The translations under genes and the position numbers were made by a program. A stretch of DNA of 50,620 bases from Lachnospiraceae bacterium (GTDB taxonomy: Bacteria > Bacillota > Clostridia > Lachnospirales > Lachnospiraceae), in the NCBI GenBank assembly GCA_017548765.1, contig JAFYZH010000010.1, forward strand, positions 1 through 50,620, given 5' to 3'. Shown here in pieces: positions 32,761-41,674 of the stretch. Within the stretch, counting starts at the first letter, position 1, and every line of letters begins with the position of its first letter. The notes beneath the pieces are model-generated. The model did not search any database. It was given only the letters and a program-made list of their open reading frames with translations, and was not told the DNA's origin.

Positions 32761-34170
32761 TTCTTCTTTTTTGCCGGGCTGCAGGGAGAACACGAATTCG
32801 GTGCCGACGCCTTCGGTACTGATGACGTCGATGTTCTCCTTATGCGCGGTGATGATATCTTTTGTGATCGAAAGGCCCAGGCCGGTGCCTTTCTTATCCT
32901 TGCCTCGGGAGGCGTCGGACTTGTAGAAACGTTCCCAGATCTTCGGCAGGCTTTCGGCCGGTATGCCGATGCCCTGATCCTTTACGGAGATGAAGGCCTT
33001 CTCATGCCGCATGTAGGCGGAGATGAAGATGACCGATCCGGGGTTGGAGAATTTAATCGCATTGTCGATCAGGTTGTAAAGCACCTGTTGGATCTTATCC
33101 ATGTCCGCGTATACGTAAAACGTGGACGCGGGAAATGTCAGGTCGAAGGTGATGCCTTTATCGTTGCAGCGCTTCTCGAAGGTCGCCAGGATCTTCTTGA
33201 TGCTGTGCAGGATATCGAAAGTCGAGTAGCTGAGCAACGCACCGGATTTATCGATGGTGTTCAGGTCCAGGAGACCCTGGGTCAGTTTATTCAGACGGTC
33301 AGTCTCGTTCAGGACGATCTTAAGATATTTATCCTGGGCTTCCTTCGGGATGGTGCCGTCGAGGATCGCCTCGATGTAACCCTTGATGGAAGTCAGCGGC
33401 GAGCGGAAGTCGTGGCTGACGTTTGCGATGAATTTGCGCTGGTCTTCACCATACGTTTGCAGCGAACTCGCCATATAGTCGATCGTGTTGGCGATGTCGG
33501 TCAGCTCCGTCTTATCCTTCAGCTCGATGCGGTGGGAGAGGTTTCCCGCACGCACCTCCGCGACACCCTTGCGGATGGCGCTCATTGGCCGAAAGTAGAA
33601 GAATTCGAACAGGAGGAAGCTGGCGGCGAACATAATGGTGAGGATGACCGCGGCCGATGTGAAGCGCCCCATGACCAGGGAGACTTCCGTTTCGACCTGC
33701 TTGTAATCGGCATGACCGATCACGTAGCCCGCTCGTGTGAAGCCGTTATTGATCGGAGCGTAGCGACTGATGTAGTCATCGGAAAATGTGTTGTAGAACG
33801 TGCCGAAGAAGATGCCGGCCGCGTCGCTGTCCGCGGGGTTGAAGGCGGGCAGGGCGTTGATGCTCCTCTGCCGGTTGGTGCACAGGAGGATCATGCCGGT
33901 CGGATCCATAAGCCAGAACTCATGGCCGCTGATCTCGGCGACTCTTTCGATCATGTCGCGGTTCTCGAGCAGCTTCTGCACGGGATCTCCGCCGGACTCA
34001 CTCTTCGTCAGGGTCACGATGTAATTCACCTGATCGTACAGTTCTTCCTGGAGTTTCTTCCGGAAGTGCCCGGTGACCAGATCGCGTCCGAAGGTCCCCA
34101 TCAGGATGAAACCGACAGCGGCGATGATCACATATGCAATTATAAAACGTGTAAATAACGATCGCCGCAT
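32758..34170 (-). CDS. Sensor histidine kinase with HAMP domain
   Basis: A 470-residue membrane kinase. Helix 1 is about 8-27, followed by an extracytoplasmic sensor region of about 140 residues, helix 2 (about 171-192), HAMP (about 193-245), HisKA with the phosphorylated His at about 253 (NVSHDFRSPLTSIKGYIEAI), and the ATPase domain with N box NLIDNAIKF, DQGIGIP and GTGLGLSI. It resembles WalK/PhoR-type kinases. Its start lies nine bases behind the stop of the response regulator gene, so the two form a two-component system. The signal is unknown. Confidence 0.92.
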   Translation of the reverse strand: MRRSLFTRFIIAYVIIAAVGFILMGTFGRDLVTGHFRKKLQEELYDQVNYIVTLTKSESGGDPVQKLLENRDMIERVAEISGHEFWLMDPTGMILLCTNRQRSINALPAFNPADSDAAGIFFGTFYNTFSDDYISRYAPINNGFTRAGYVIGHADYKQVETEVSLVMGRFTSAAVILTIMFAASFLLFEFFYFRPMSAIRKGVAEVRAGNLSHRIELKDKTELTDIANTIDYMASSLQTYGEDQRKFIANVSHDFRSPLTSIKGYIEAILDGTIPKEAQDKYLKIVLNETDRLNKLTQGLLDLNTIDKSGALLSYSTFDILHSIKKILATFEKRCNDKGITFDLTFPASTFYVYADMDKIQQVLYNLIDNAIKFSNPGSVIFISAYMRHEKAFISVKDQGIGIPAESLPKIWERFYKSDASRGKDKKGTGLGLSITKDIITAHKENIDVISTEGVGTEFVFSLQPGKKEE

Positions 34171-34179
34171 GACGGACTC

Positions 34180-34884
34180 CTATCTTGTCTCGAATTTGTA
34201 ACCGATGCCCCAAACCGTGGAGAGTGCCCATTTTTCATGGTCGTTGATCTTCTCACGGATACGCTTGATGTGTACGTCGACGGTACGGGTATCGCCGACA
34301 TATTCATAGCCCCAGATGTGATCCAGCAGCTGCTCACGTGTGAACACCTGGTTGGGTGAAGAGGCCAGGAAATACAACAGTTCGATCTCCTTCGGCGGCA
34401 TGTCGATGCTCTTTCCGCGGTAGATGACGGAGTAGTTCGTAAGGTTGACGATGAGCCCCGGATACTCGACGTATTCGCCCTTTTGTGCATTCGGGTTGGT
34501 TTCCGAACTCGCCGGTGTGACACGCCGTAAAACAGCCTTAACGCGTGCTACCAACTCCTTCGAGTCGAAAGGCTTGATCATATAGTCGTCCGCGCCGAGC
34601 TCGAGACCCAGCACCTTATCGAAGACTTCACCCTTCGCCGAGAGCATGATGATCGGGGTCTGCGAGGTCTTGCGGATCTCGCGGCACACCTGATAGCCGT
34701 CCATGCCGGGCAGCATCAGATCCAGCAAAATGATCTGCGGCGTGAAATCGTGGAACGCGTCCAGCGCGTCCTGCCCGTCGTGCACGATCTTCGTCTCGAA
34801 GCACTCCTTGATCAAATAGAGGGAGATGAGCTCCGCGATGTTCTCGTCATCGTCCACGATCAATACTCTTTGTTTATCTGCCAT
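34180..34884 (-). CDS. OmpR/PhoB-family response regulator
   Basis: A 234-residue regulator: a receiver domain with the acidic pocket DDDEN, the phosphorylated D55 in LLDLMLPGMDG and the conserved Lys in IKPFDSKEL, then a winged-helix DNA-binding domain (ELLYFLASSPNQVFTREQLL, DTRTVDVHIKRIREKI, VWGIGYKF). The ATG at 34884 follows AGGAGGAT on the minus strand; the frame open further upstream (to 34962) would run into mutS2. It partners with the kinase gene behind it. Confidence 0.93.
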   Translation of the reverse strand: MADKQRVLIVDDDENIAELISLYLIKECFETKIVHDGQDALDAFHDFTPQIILLDLMLPGMDGYQVCREIRKTSQTPIIMLSAKGEVFDKVLGLELGADDYMIKPFDSKELVARVKAVLRRVTPASSETNPNAQKGEYVEYPGLIVNLTNYSVIYRGKSIDMPPKEIELLYFLASSPNQVFTREQLLDHIWGYEYVGDTRTVDVHIKRIREKINDHEKWALSTVWGIGYKFETR

Positions 34885-34906
34885 AATCCTATCCTCCTGA
34901 CCGGCG

Positions 34907-37294
34907 TCATCTTTCCTTAAACACGACGATGGTGACGCCGGAGTCGCCCTCGCCATACTCACCTAAGTGGAATTCCTTCACATATTTCAGTTTCCGCAGT
35001 TTCTGGTGCACGCCGTTACGCAGCGCGCCCGTGCCGCGGCCGTGGACCACGCGTACCTTCTCCAGATGTGCCAGGTATGCATCGTCCAGATATTTCTCCA
35101 TTTCGGGCAATGCTTCGTCCACCGTCTTTCCGATGAGATTGATCTCCGTGGAAATGGCGGCGGTCTTCGCCATCTTTATCTTCCCCATGCCGCCGATCGC
35201 GGACTGGTTCATCGTGATGCCGGGCTCGTCGGGCAGGAGGGAAACGTCCTTAATGTTCACGAGGGAACGCAGGATGCCCATCTGCGCGTAGAAATCGCCT
35301 TTTGCGTTCGGTAGCGAGCTCACGGTGCCCTTCAGGTTCAGGGAGTGCACCAGGATGCGGTCGCCTATCTTAAGGTCGGAAGCGGAGAGTGCTGCGGTCG
35401 CATTCTTCTTCGGTTCGACCTTATTCTTCGAGCCCTGGGATACCTTATCCAGGCGCTCGCGCACCTTCGTGCGGTCCTCCTCCATGGAGCGGATCTGCGC
35501 GCCGCCCGCGCTCTTTTTATTCAGGTCGCGGATGGTCTCATCCACGAAATTCTTCGTATCCTGCAACATGGACTGCGCTTTCTGCCGCGCGTCCTCGAGG
35601 ATCTTATCTTTCTGCGCCGCCAACTTCTCTTGCTGCGCGGTGAGTGCGTCGCGCTCGCGCACCAGGTCTGCCTTCAGCGAATCGACCTCAGCCTGCTTGC
35701 GCTCGATCTCGACCCGCGCATGCTCCAGCTCGCTGACGATGTCCTCGAAGGACTTCGCGTCGGAGCTCAGGTGCTTCTTCGCGTCGTCGATAATGTAGTC
35801 CGGGAAGCCCAGCTTACTCGAAATGGCAAATGCATTACTCTTTCCGGGTATGCCGACCAGAAGCCGGTAGGTCGGGCGGAGCGTCGCAACGTCGAACTCG
35901 CAGCTCGCATTTTCCACGCCGTCCGTCGACAGGGCGTAGACCTTTAATTCACTGTAGTGCGTAGTCGCCAGTGTACGCACCTGCATGTTGTGCAGGAAGT
36001 TCAGGATGGAGATGGCGAGCGCCGCGCCCTCCGTCGGGTCCGTGCCCGCACCCAGCTCGTCGAATAAAACGAGGGTGTCGCGGTCGGCCTGCTCCAGGAT
36101 CGGCGCGATATTCTTGATGTGCGAGGAAAATGTACTGAGGCTCTGTTCGATGCTCTGCTCGTCTCCGATGTCCGCGAAGACCTCACGGAACACCGCCAGC
36201 TTCGAATGATCGAAGGCGGGGATGAACAGGCCGGCCTGGCCCATCAGCGTACACAGGCCGACGGTCTTTAAGGTGACCGTCTTACCGCCCGTGTTCGGAC
36301 CGGTGATGACCAGCAGGTCGTAATCCTGGCCCAGCGAGATATCGATCGGCACGACGACGTCAGCCGGGATGAGCGGATGGCGCGCCTTTTTCAAATTGAT
36401 GATACCGTCGGTATTGAAGTCCGGCTCGGTGCCGTTATAACTGCGCGCGAAGACCGCCTTCGCGAAGATGAAGTCCAGCTCGGTGAGCGTGCGGAAGTCA
36501 TTCTCGATCGCTTCGGACTCGGGGGCGCACAGGTTGGAGAGGGTCGCGAGGACCTTCTCGATCTCTTTCTGTTCTTCGATCTCCAGTTCACGCAGGTCGT
36601 TATTCAGTTTCACGACCGCGCTCGGCTCGATGAAGATGGTGGAGCCGCTGGCGCTCTGATCGTGCACCATGCCGGCTACCTGGGATTTGTATTCTGCCTT
36701 CACCGGGATGCAGTAGCGTCCGTCTCGCATGGTCACGACCGCATCCTGCAGGAGGGTGCGCTGCGACTGCAACATGGAGGCCAGCTGCGAACTGATGCGC
36801 TGCTTCGTGACGGCCAGCTTACGGCGTACATTCTGCAGGCCGGCGCTCGCATCGTCCGCGATCTCCTCTTCGGAGAGGATGCAGCGGTCGATCTCGCGGC
36901 CGATCTGGGTCAGCGGCGCCAGGCTTAAGAAGCGCTCGTCCAGCGAATCAAAGTCGTCCGGCTCTACGTCGCGCACGCCGTAGGAACGCGCCCGTGCGGT
37001 CGCTTTCAGAAGCGAGGAGATATTCAGTAGTTCTGTGATGCTGAGACCGCTGCCTAAAGACAGGCGCCTCAGCGAGGGGATGACGTCGCGCGTGCCGGAA
37101 AAACTCGGATTTCCCTTGCGATAGCAGCGGGAAACCGCGTCGGACGTCTCTTTTTGGGTCATTCTGATCGTTTCGGGATCGTCGGTCGGTTTTAATTCCT
37201 CACAGAGTTTCCGGCCCGAAGGGGTCGTGGCGTGCTCCGCGAGCATTGCGACGATCTTCGTGTATTCCAATACCCGTAGTGATTTTTCGTTCAT
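34907..37294 (-). CDS. mutS2: MutS2 ATPase / endonuclease with Smr domain
   Basis: A 795-residue protein. The MutS-type core has Walker A GPNTGGKTVTLKT and Walker B LVLFDELGAGTDPTEG, followed by a long coiled coil (about 510-620), a KOW-like segment (LKIGDRILV) and a C-terminal Smr domain (about 715-795) with VVHGRGTGALR. MutS2 proteins lack the mismatch-recognition domain of MutS; in B. subtilis the family member acts on collided ribosomes (RqcU) and in other species in limiting recombination. The Smr domain here starts EINLIGKTVDEAL, with Ile instead of the Asp-containing LDLRG of many homologues. It is the first gene of the minus-strand operon. Confidence 0.93.
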   Translation of the reverse strand: MNEKSLRVLEYTKIVAMLAEHATTPSGRKLCEELKPTDDPETIRMTQKETSDAVSRCYRKGNPSFSGTRDVIPSLRRLSLGSGLSITELLNISSLLKATARARSYGVRDVEPDDFDSLDERFLSLAPLTQIGREIDRCILSEEEIADDASAGLQNVRRKLAVTKQRISSQLASMLQSQRTLLQDAVVTMRDGRYCIPVKAEYKSQVAGMVHDQSASGSTIFIEPSAVVKLNNDLRELEIEEQKEIEKVLATLSNLCAPESEAIENDFRTLTELDFIFAKAVFARSYNGTEPDFNTDGIINLKKARHPLIPADVVVPIDISLGQDYDLLVITGPNTGGKTVTLKTVGLCTLMGQAGLFIPAFDHSKLAVFREVFADIGDEQSIEQSLSTFSSHIKNIAPILEQADRDTLVLFDELGAGTDPTEGAALAISILNFLHNMQVRTLATTHYSELKVYALSTDGVENASCEFDVATLRPTYRLLVGIPGKSNAFAISSKLGFPDYIIDDAKKHLSSDAKSFEDIVSELEHARVEIERKQAEVDSLKADLVRERDALTAQQEKLAAQKDKILEDARQKAQSMLQDTKNFVDETIRDLNKKSAGGAQIRSMEEDRTKVRERLDKVSQGSKNKVEPKKNATAALSASDLKIGDRILVHSLNLKGTVSSLPNAKGDFYAQMGILRSLVNIKDVSLLPDEPGITMNQSAIGGMGKIKMAKTAAISTEINLIGKTVDEALPEMEKYLDDAYLAHLEKVRVVHGRGTGALRNGVHQKLRKLKYVKEFHLGEYGEGDSGVTIVVFKER

Positions 37295-37628
37295 GGTGTT
37301 CTTTTATACCTTCGTCTATACGGCAAATGCCGTGTGATTCTTTCTGTAATGATCGTATGGTGTTTTCGATTTGCTGATCTGATCTTTTATTCGGGATACA
37401 GGACCCGATACGTTCTTTTTGTGCCGTGCGGACCGGCGACTGTTCCGTTAGCACATACCATACCGAGTTTATTATATCATAAGTCCCGACGTAGTAAAAG
37501 CGTGAAATCGCAAATTGAGATTTGGGTATTTTCAAATCCGTCAAAATCGGGTATAATAGATAGTACTACACATACAGTCACAGTCTCCTATACAGTACAG
37601 AAGTACATTTCAGATATCGAGGATCAAC
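37295..37628. promoter_or_regulatory. 334-base divergent intergenic region between mutS2 and the HtrA-like gene
   Basis: No gene is seen here. The region is AT-rich relative to its surroundings. It holds a TATAAT at 37552-37557 facing the HtrA-like gene (a weak TTTCAA lies 17 bases upstream) and a TATAAT on the minus strand (+ strand 37471-37476) facing mutS2 without a clear -35. No riboswitch or terminator was recognised. Confidence 0.5.
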
Positions 37629-39053
37629 ATGGCGGATAAAAGAGACGACGAGATGAAGAATTCAAAGACCGCCCCTGGCGAGGAAGGCTCTCCAAAGGGC
37701 GGCGAGCAACCATATATTCGTGAGAAGATCGTAAAGCCGAAACGACGTTCCCGCTTCCTGGCAGTTGCCATCGGAGGCTTTTTCGGCGCGGTCTTATTCG
37801 GCCTGATCGCGTGCGTTTCGTTTGTATGGATCTATCCATATGTGTCGAAGATGCATGGGGATGATGTCGTCGAGACGACGACCGCGGAGAGGATCACCCT
37901 CCCTACGCACAGCGAGGAGCAGACGGTGGAGGATACGACCCCGCCCGAGACGGAGGAGCCGACCACAGAAGAGAGCACGGAAGAGTCGACGCCCGATTCG
38001 GAAGGCGCGTTGCTCCCGGGCGATAAAGAATGGATCGAGAGAAGCATTGACCGAAAGATAAAAGATATCAAGGTCGATGTGCGTGACATCGAGAATTACG
38101 CCCGCGAGATCCAGAAGATCTACCAGAGTGTGGAGAAGAGCCTCGTGACCATCGTTTCGCAGGCATCGGTCGATCCGGTGTTCCAGACGGAGCAGGGCGC
38201 CGTTTCCGGCATCATGTTCTCGCATCTGGACAGTTCCCGCACGATCTTCATCCTGACGGATTACGAAGCGGCATCCATCCAGGATCCGGTCATCCGGTTC
38301 TCGGGAGTGAGCGGATATGTGCCCGCACAGTTGCGCGGCACGGACTCCATCATGGGTCTGGCGATCCTGTGCGTTCAGTTTGACGAAACGCAGGAAGAAC
38401 TGTATAAGTCGCTGAACTGCATCGAACTGGGCAATACTTACCAGATCCGCGCGGGCAGTCTGGTCATCGCGGTCGGAGCGCCGTACCGTAGTTGCGGAAC
38501 CATGGGCTATGGTACCGTCGTGGAGATGCGCTATGACCAGATGGCGGTCGACACCGCATTCCGCATGTACTATACGAACATCAATGCACCCGAGGGAGGC
38601 ACGGGCTTCCTGGTGAATATGAGCGGGCAGTTGATCGGCTTGATCAACTCCAGATATAAGGATCCTGTGATGCAGGGCTTCATCGCCGCGGTAGCGACCG
38701 AGGAACTGACCGGTATCATGACAAATATGGCAAACCAGGATGACACCAGTTATTTCGGCATCATCGGCCAGAATATCACGCAGGCCATCTCGGTGGCCAG
38801 CGGTATGCCGGAGGGCATATACGTGACATCGGTGCAGCAGGACAGCCCGGCCTACCAGGCGGGCATCATGGGCGGCGACATCATCACGATGATCAGCTCG
38901 AAGAGCATTACCCGCATGAACCAGTTGAAAGAAGTCCTGACGACGCAGGGCCGGCATCTGCCGGGCGAGACCGTGAAGGTCATCGTGATGCGTCTGGGAC
39001 GGGATGGTTATGTTGAGGTACCGATCAGCGTGACACTGGGTGCGCGCAAATAA
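37629..39053 (+). CDS. HtrA/DegP-like membrane protein with degenerate protease site and PDZ domain
   Basis: A 474-residue protein with a cytoplasmic basic N-terminus, one helix (about 42-70), a Thr/Glu-rich linker (about 80-125), a trypsin-like domain (about 165-360) and a PDZ domain (about 375-470; GIYVTSVQQDSPAYQAGIMG, GDIITMI). Topology and domain order are those of the S1C (HtrA) family. The usual catalytic positions appear lost: ILTNNHVV is ILTDYEAA (His to E213), the DLAVL Asp is G243 (IMGLAIL), and the NPGNSGGP Ser is G324 (APEGGTGFLVN). I therefore call it a probable pseudoprotease that could bind exported proteins without cutting them. A GAGGA site lies five bases before the ATG. 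Confidence 0.8.
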   Translation: MADKRDDEMKNSKTAPGEEGSPKGGEQPYIREKIVKPKRRSRFLAVAIGGFFGAVLFGLIACVSFVWIYPYVSKMHGDDVVETTTAERITLPTHSEEQTVEDTTPPETEEPTTEESTEESTPDSEGALLPGDKEWIERSIDRKIKDIKVDVRDIENYAREIQKIYQSVEKSLVTIVSQASVDPVFQTEQGAVSGIMFSHLDSSRTIFILTDYEAASIQDPVIRFSGVSGYVPAQLRGTDSIMGLAILCVQFDETQEELYKSLNCIELGNTYQIRAGSLVIAVGAPYRSCGTMGYGTVVEMRYDQMAVDTAFRMYYTNINAPEGGTGFLVNMSGQLIGLINSRYKDPVMQGFIAAVATEELTGIMTNMANQDDTSYFGIIGQNITQAISVASGMPEGIYVTSVQQDSPAYQAGIMGGDIITMISSKSITRMNQLKEVLTTQGRHLPGETVKVIVMRLGRDGYVEVPISVTLGARK

Positions 39054-39099
39054 ATAAGGACAGGGTGGCAGGCCCTACCTGCCTTAGAAAGAGAAAAGT

Positions 39100-40050
39100 A
39101 TGTATTACATTGAGACACTGAAAGACGGAGACCACGTTTCCGGCATCTACTTCTGCAAAAACAAGCAGATGCTGACCGGAAAGTCAAAGAAACCTTACTG
39201 CAGCCTGACGTTGCAGGATAAGACCGGTACCCTGGATGCGAAGATCTGGGATTTCACCGGCGGCATCGAGGACTTCGAGAACCTGGATTTTATCTTCGTC
39301 GAAGGTGACATCACGACCTACAACGGGAACTTGCAGTGTGCGCTGCGCCGCGTGCGTGTGGCGGATGAGGGCGAATACGTCCTGAAGGACTACCTGCCCG
39401 TGTCTGCGAAGGATAACGACCAGATGTATGCGGAGCTCTGCGCGATGATCGACAGTGTGAGGGAGCCGCATCTGCAGGCGCTGCTGAAGAACATTTTGGT
39501 GGAGGACGAGCGTGTCGTGAAGGCATTCCGCCGTCATTCTGCCGCGAAGAGTGTGCATCACAGTTTCATCGGCGGACTGCTGGAGCACACCGTTTCCGTG
39601 ACGAAACTTTGCGATTTTTATTCCAAACTGTACCCGTTCCTGAACCGGGATCTTTTGCTGAGCGCAGCCATGCTGCACGACATCGGAAAACTCTGGGAGA
39701 TCTCCGATTTTCCGGCAAATGATTACACCGACGACGGCCAGCTTTTGGGCCACATCGTCATGGGCTACGAACTGATCGGAAAGCGGATCCAGACGATCCC
39801 GGACTTCCCGAAGAAGATCGCTTCCGAACTGCGTCACTGCATTTTGGCGCACCACGGCGAGTACGAGTTCGGTTCCCCGAAGAAACCGGAACTGGTAGAG
39901 GCCATGGCGTTGCACATGGCAGATAATACCGACGCGAAGATCGAGACATTTATCGAGGCATTGGATGCGCAGAAGGCGAACAATGATTGGTTGGGATTCA
40001 ATCGCTTCCTGGACGCAAACATTCGCCGCACGACACCGTCGCAGCAGTGA
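39100..40050 (+). CDS. yhaM: 3'-5' exoribonuclease YhaM family (OB-fold plus HD domain)
   Basis: A 316-residue protein: an N-terminal OB-fold (about 8-85; LTLQDKTGTLDAKIWDF) that binds nucleic acid and a C-terminal HD domain (about 155-290) with HHSFIGGLLEHT, the metal-binding HD pair at H193-D194 (AAMLHDIGKLWEI), and LAHHGEYEFGSPKKPE. In Bacillota YhaM trims RNA 3' ends in a metal-dependent way. Length and motifs match the family. It lies 46 bases behind the HtrA-like gene. Confidence 0.9.
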   Translation: MYYIETLKDGDHVSGIYFCKNKQMLTGKSKKPYCSLTLQDKTGTLDAKIWDFTGGIEDFENLDFIFVEGDITTYNGNLQCALRRVRVADEGEYVLKDYLPVSAKDNDQMYAELCAMIDSVREPHLQALLKNILVEDERVVKAFRRHSAAKSVHHSFIGGLLEHTVSVTKLCDFYSKLYPFLNRDLLLSAAMLHDIGKLWEISDFPANDYTDDGQLLGHIVMGYELIGKRIQTIPDFPKKIASELRHCILAHHGEYEFGSPKKPELVEAMALHMADNTDAKIETFIEALDAQKANNDWLGFNRFLDANIRRTTPSQQ

Positions 40051-40095
40051 ACCGCGTGACAGCGCGATCCGACGTACTGCGCGTATAAGGCTGAC

Positions 40096-41517
40096 ATGAA
40101 TAAGAATGATATAGTAGAGGTCGCTATCACCGATATGAGCGACCAGGGCGAAGGCATAGGAAAAACTCAGGATGGAGGCTTAACGTTTTTTGTGAAAGAC
40201 GCCATCGTGGGGGATTTTGTGCGCGCTGTCGTCACGAAGGTGATGAAGAATTACTGCTACGCGAAGATGCTTGAGGTGATCACGCCGTCCCCGGACCGCG
40301 TGCCCGCGCGCTGTAAGGTCGCACGCGCCTGCGGAGGCTGTCAGTTCCAGGAGATCGCCTACGATGTCCAGTTGAAACTGAAGCGCGAGACGGTTATCCG
40401 TAAATTGCGTCATATCGGCCATATAGCGGCTTTTGACGATGATTCGAGTATTTCCCCGCCTGAGGGTAAAAACCCCGTCTACGTGGCTCCTACGCTCGGT
40501 ATGGACGATCCCTGGCGCTACCGCAATAAGACGCAGCTGCCCATCGGTTATGACCGCGAGAAGAACCTCGTGGCGGGCTTCTATGCCGGCCGCACCCACG
40601 CGATCATTGCCCACGAAGACTGCCTGCTCGCAGACGCGGGCAATGCTGAGATCGCGCGCATCGTGCTTGCGCACATGAACCGCTACAAGATCTCGGCGTA
40701 CGACGAGAACTCGCACACCGGACTGGTGCGCCATCTGCTGATTCGTCACGGTCACACGACGGGACAATGGATGGTCTGCATCATCATCAACGGGCGCGTG
40801 AAGGACCTCCTGCATGCGGATGAACTCGTGGCGACCCTGAAGGAGCACCCGGGCATGGCGAGCATCTCCGTCAACATCAACACGAAAAACACGAACGTGA
40901 TCCTGGGTGAGGAGACGATCCTCCTCTATGGGACTCCGTATATCGAAGATACGATCGGGAACCTGAAGTTCCACATCGGACCGCATTCGTTCTTCCAGGT
41001 GAACCCGGTGCAGACCGAGAAACTCTACGGCTGCGCCCTGGACTTCGCGGGCCTGACCGGCAACGAAGTCGTCTGGGACCTCTACTGCGGCATCGGGACC
41101 ATCTCCCTCTTCCTCGCGCAGAAGGCGAAGAAGGTCTACGGCGTCGAGATCGTGCCGCAGGCCATCGAGAACGCGAAGGACAATGCGCTCTTAAACAGCT
41201 TGCTGAACACGGAATTCATGGTCGGCAGCGCCGAGGATGTGGCGCCGCTGCTTAGGAAGCGGCCGGAGGCGGCTCCGGACGTTGTGGTCGTCGACCCGCC
41301 CCGCAAGGGCTGCGACGGCAAACTGCTCGAGACCATGCTCGCCATGGCACCGCAGCGCATCGTCTACGTCAGCTGCGACCCCGCAACACTGGCCCGCGAC
41401 CTCGCCATCCTTTTGGAGAGCGGAGACTACCGGCTCGAAAAAGTCCAGCCTGTGGACATGTTCCCCATGGCCGGACATGTGGAGACGGTCGCACTTTTGG
41501 AAAAACTGAACAAATGA
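40096..41517 (+). CDS. rlmD: 23S rRNA (uracil-C5)-methyltransferase, RlmD/RumA type
   Basis: A 473-residue enzyme that methylates C5 of a uridine in 23S rRNA. Order: TRAM domain (about 1-60), [4Fe-4S] site CKVARACGGCQF (C-x5-C-x2-C) with a fourth Cys in HEDCLL, a central domain, and a Rossmann-fold SAM domain (VWDLYCGIGTISLFLA, VVVDPPRKGCDG) with the catalytic Cys at about C427 in YVSCDPATLARDL. Clostridial members may modify one or two positions (RlmD or RlmCD); this cannot be told here. Confidence 0.9.
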   Translation: MNKNDIVEVAITDMSDQGEGIGKTQDGGLTFFVKDAIVGDFVRAVVTKVMKNYCYAKMLEVITPSPDRVPARCKVARACGGCQFQEIAYDVQLKLKRETVIRKLRHIGHIAAFDDDSSISPPEGKNPVYVAPTLGMDDPWRYRNKTQLPIGYDREKNLVAGFYAGRTHAIIAHEDCLLADAGNAEIARIVLAHMNRYKISAYDENSHTGLVRHLLIRHGHTTGQWMVCIIINGRVKDLLHADELVATLKEHPGMASISVNINTKNTNVILGEETILLYGTPYIEDTIGNLKFHIGPHSFFQVNPVQTEKLYGCALDFAGLTGNEVVWDLYCGIGTISLFLAQKAKKVYGVEIVPQAIENAKDNALLNSLLNTEFMVGSAEDVAPLLRKRPEAAPDVVVVDPPRKGCDGKLLETMLAMAPQRIVYVSCDPATLARDLAILLESGDYRLEKVQPVDMFPMAGHVETVALLEKLNK

Positions 41518-41532
41518 TGACTCTTTGTGGAT

Positions 41533-41561
41533 GCACCTTACAAAATTGTAAGGTGCATTTT
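41533..41561 (+). terminator. Terminator after the rRNA methyltransferase gene
   Basis: GCACCTTACAA and TTGTAAGGTGC form a perfect 11-base stem around AA, followed by ATTTT. Confidence 0.75.
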
Positions 41562-41583
41562 GAGTTTAAGTGGGAAGAAATTA

Positions 41584-41612
41584 TTGACGTCGGAATACAT
41601 GCCTGTTAGAAT
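41584..41612 (+). promoter_or_regulatory. Sigma-A type promoter of the giant surface protein gene
   Basis: TTGACG at 41584-41589, a 17-base spacer and TAGAAT at 41607-41612, followed by an AGGAGGG ribosome site before ATG 41675. Confidence 0.75.
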
Positions 41613-41674
41613 GACAATGGGGTGGTTTAGCACGTGAAAAACAGAGGATAAGATTCCAACAGGAGGGATTCGAC

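Noticed and set aside
32725-34158. A 477-codon + strand frame opposite the histidine kinase
   Set aside because: The minus-strand kinase has all expected motifs; the + frame is its shadow.
41545-41580. TGTAAGG before the giant surface protein gene as another ECF-type promoter
   Set aside because: It is the right arm of a perfect terminator hairpin and lacks TGARAGGC at the required distance; a good TTGACG-17-TAGAAT promoter follows.
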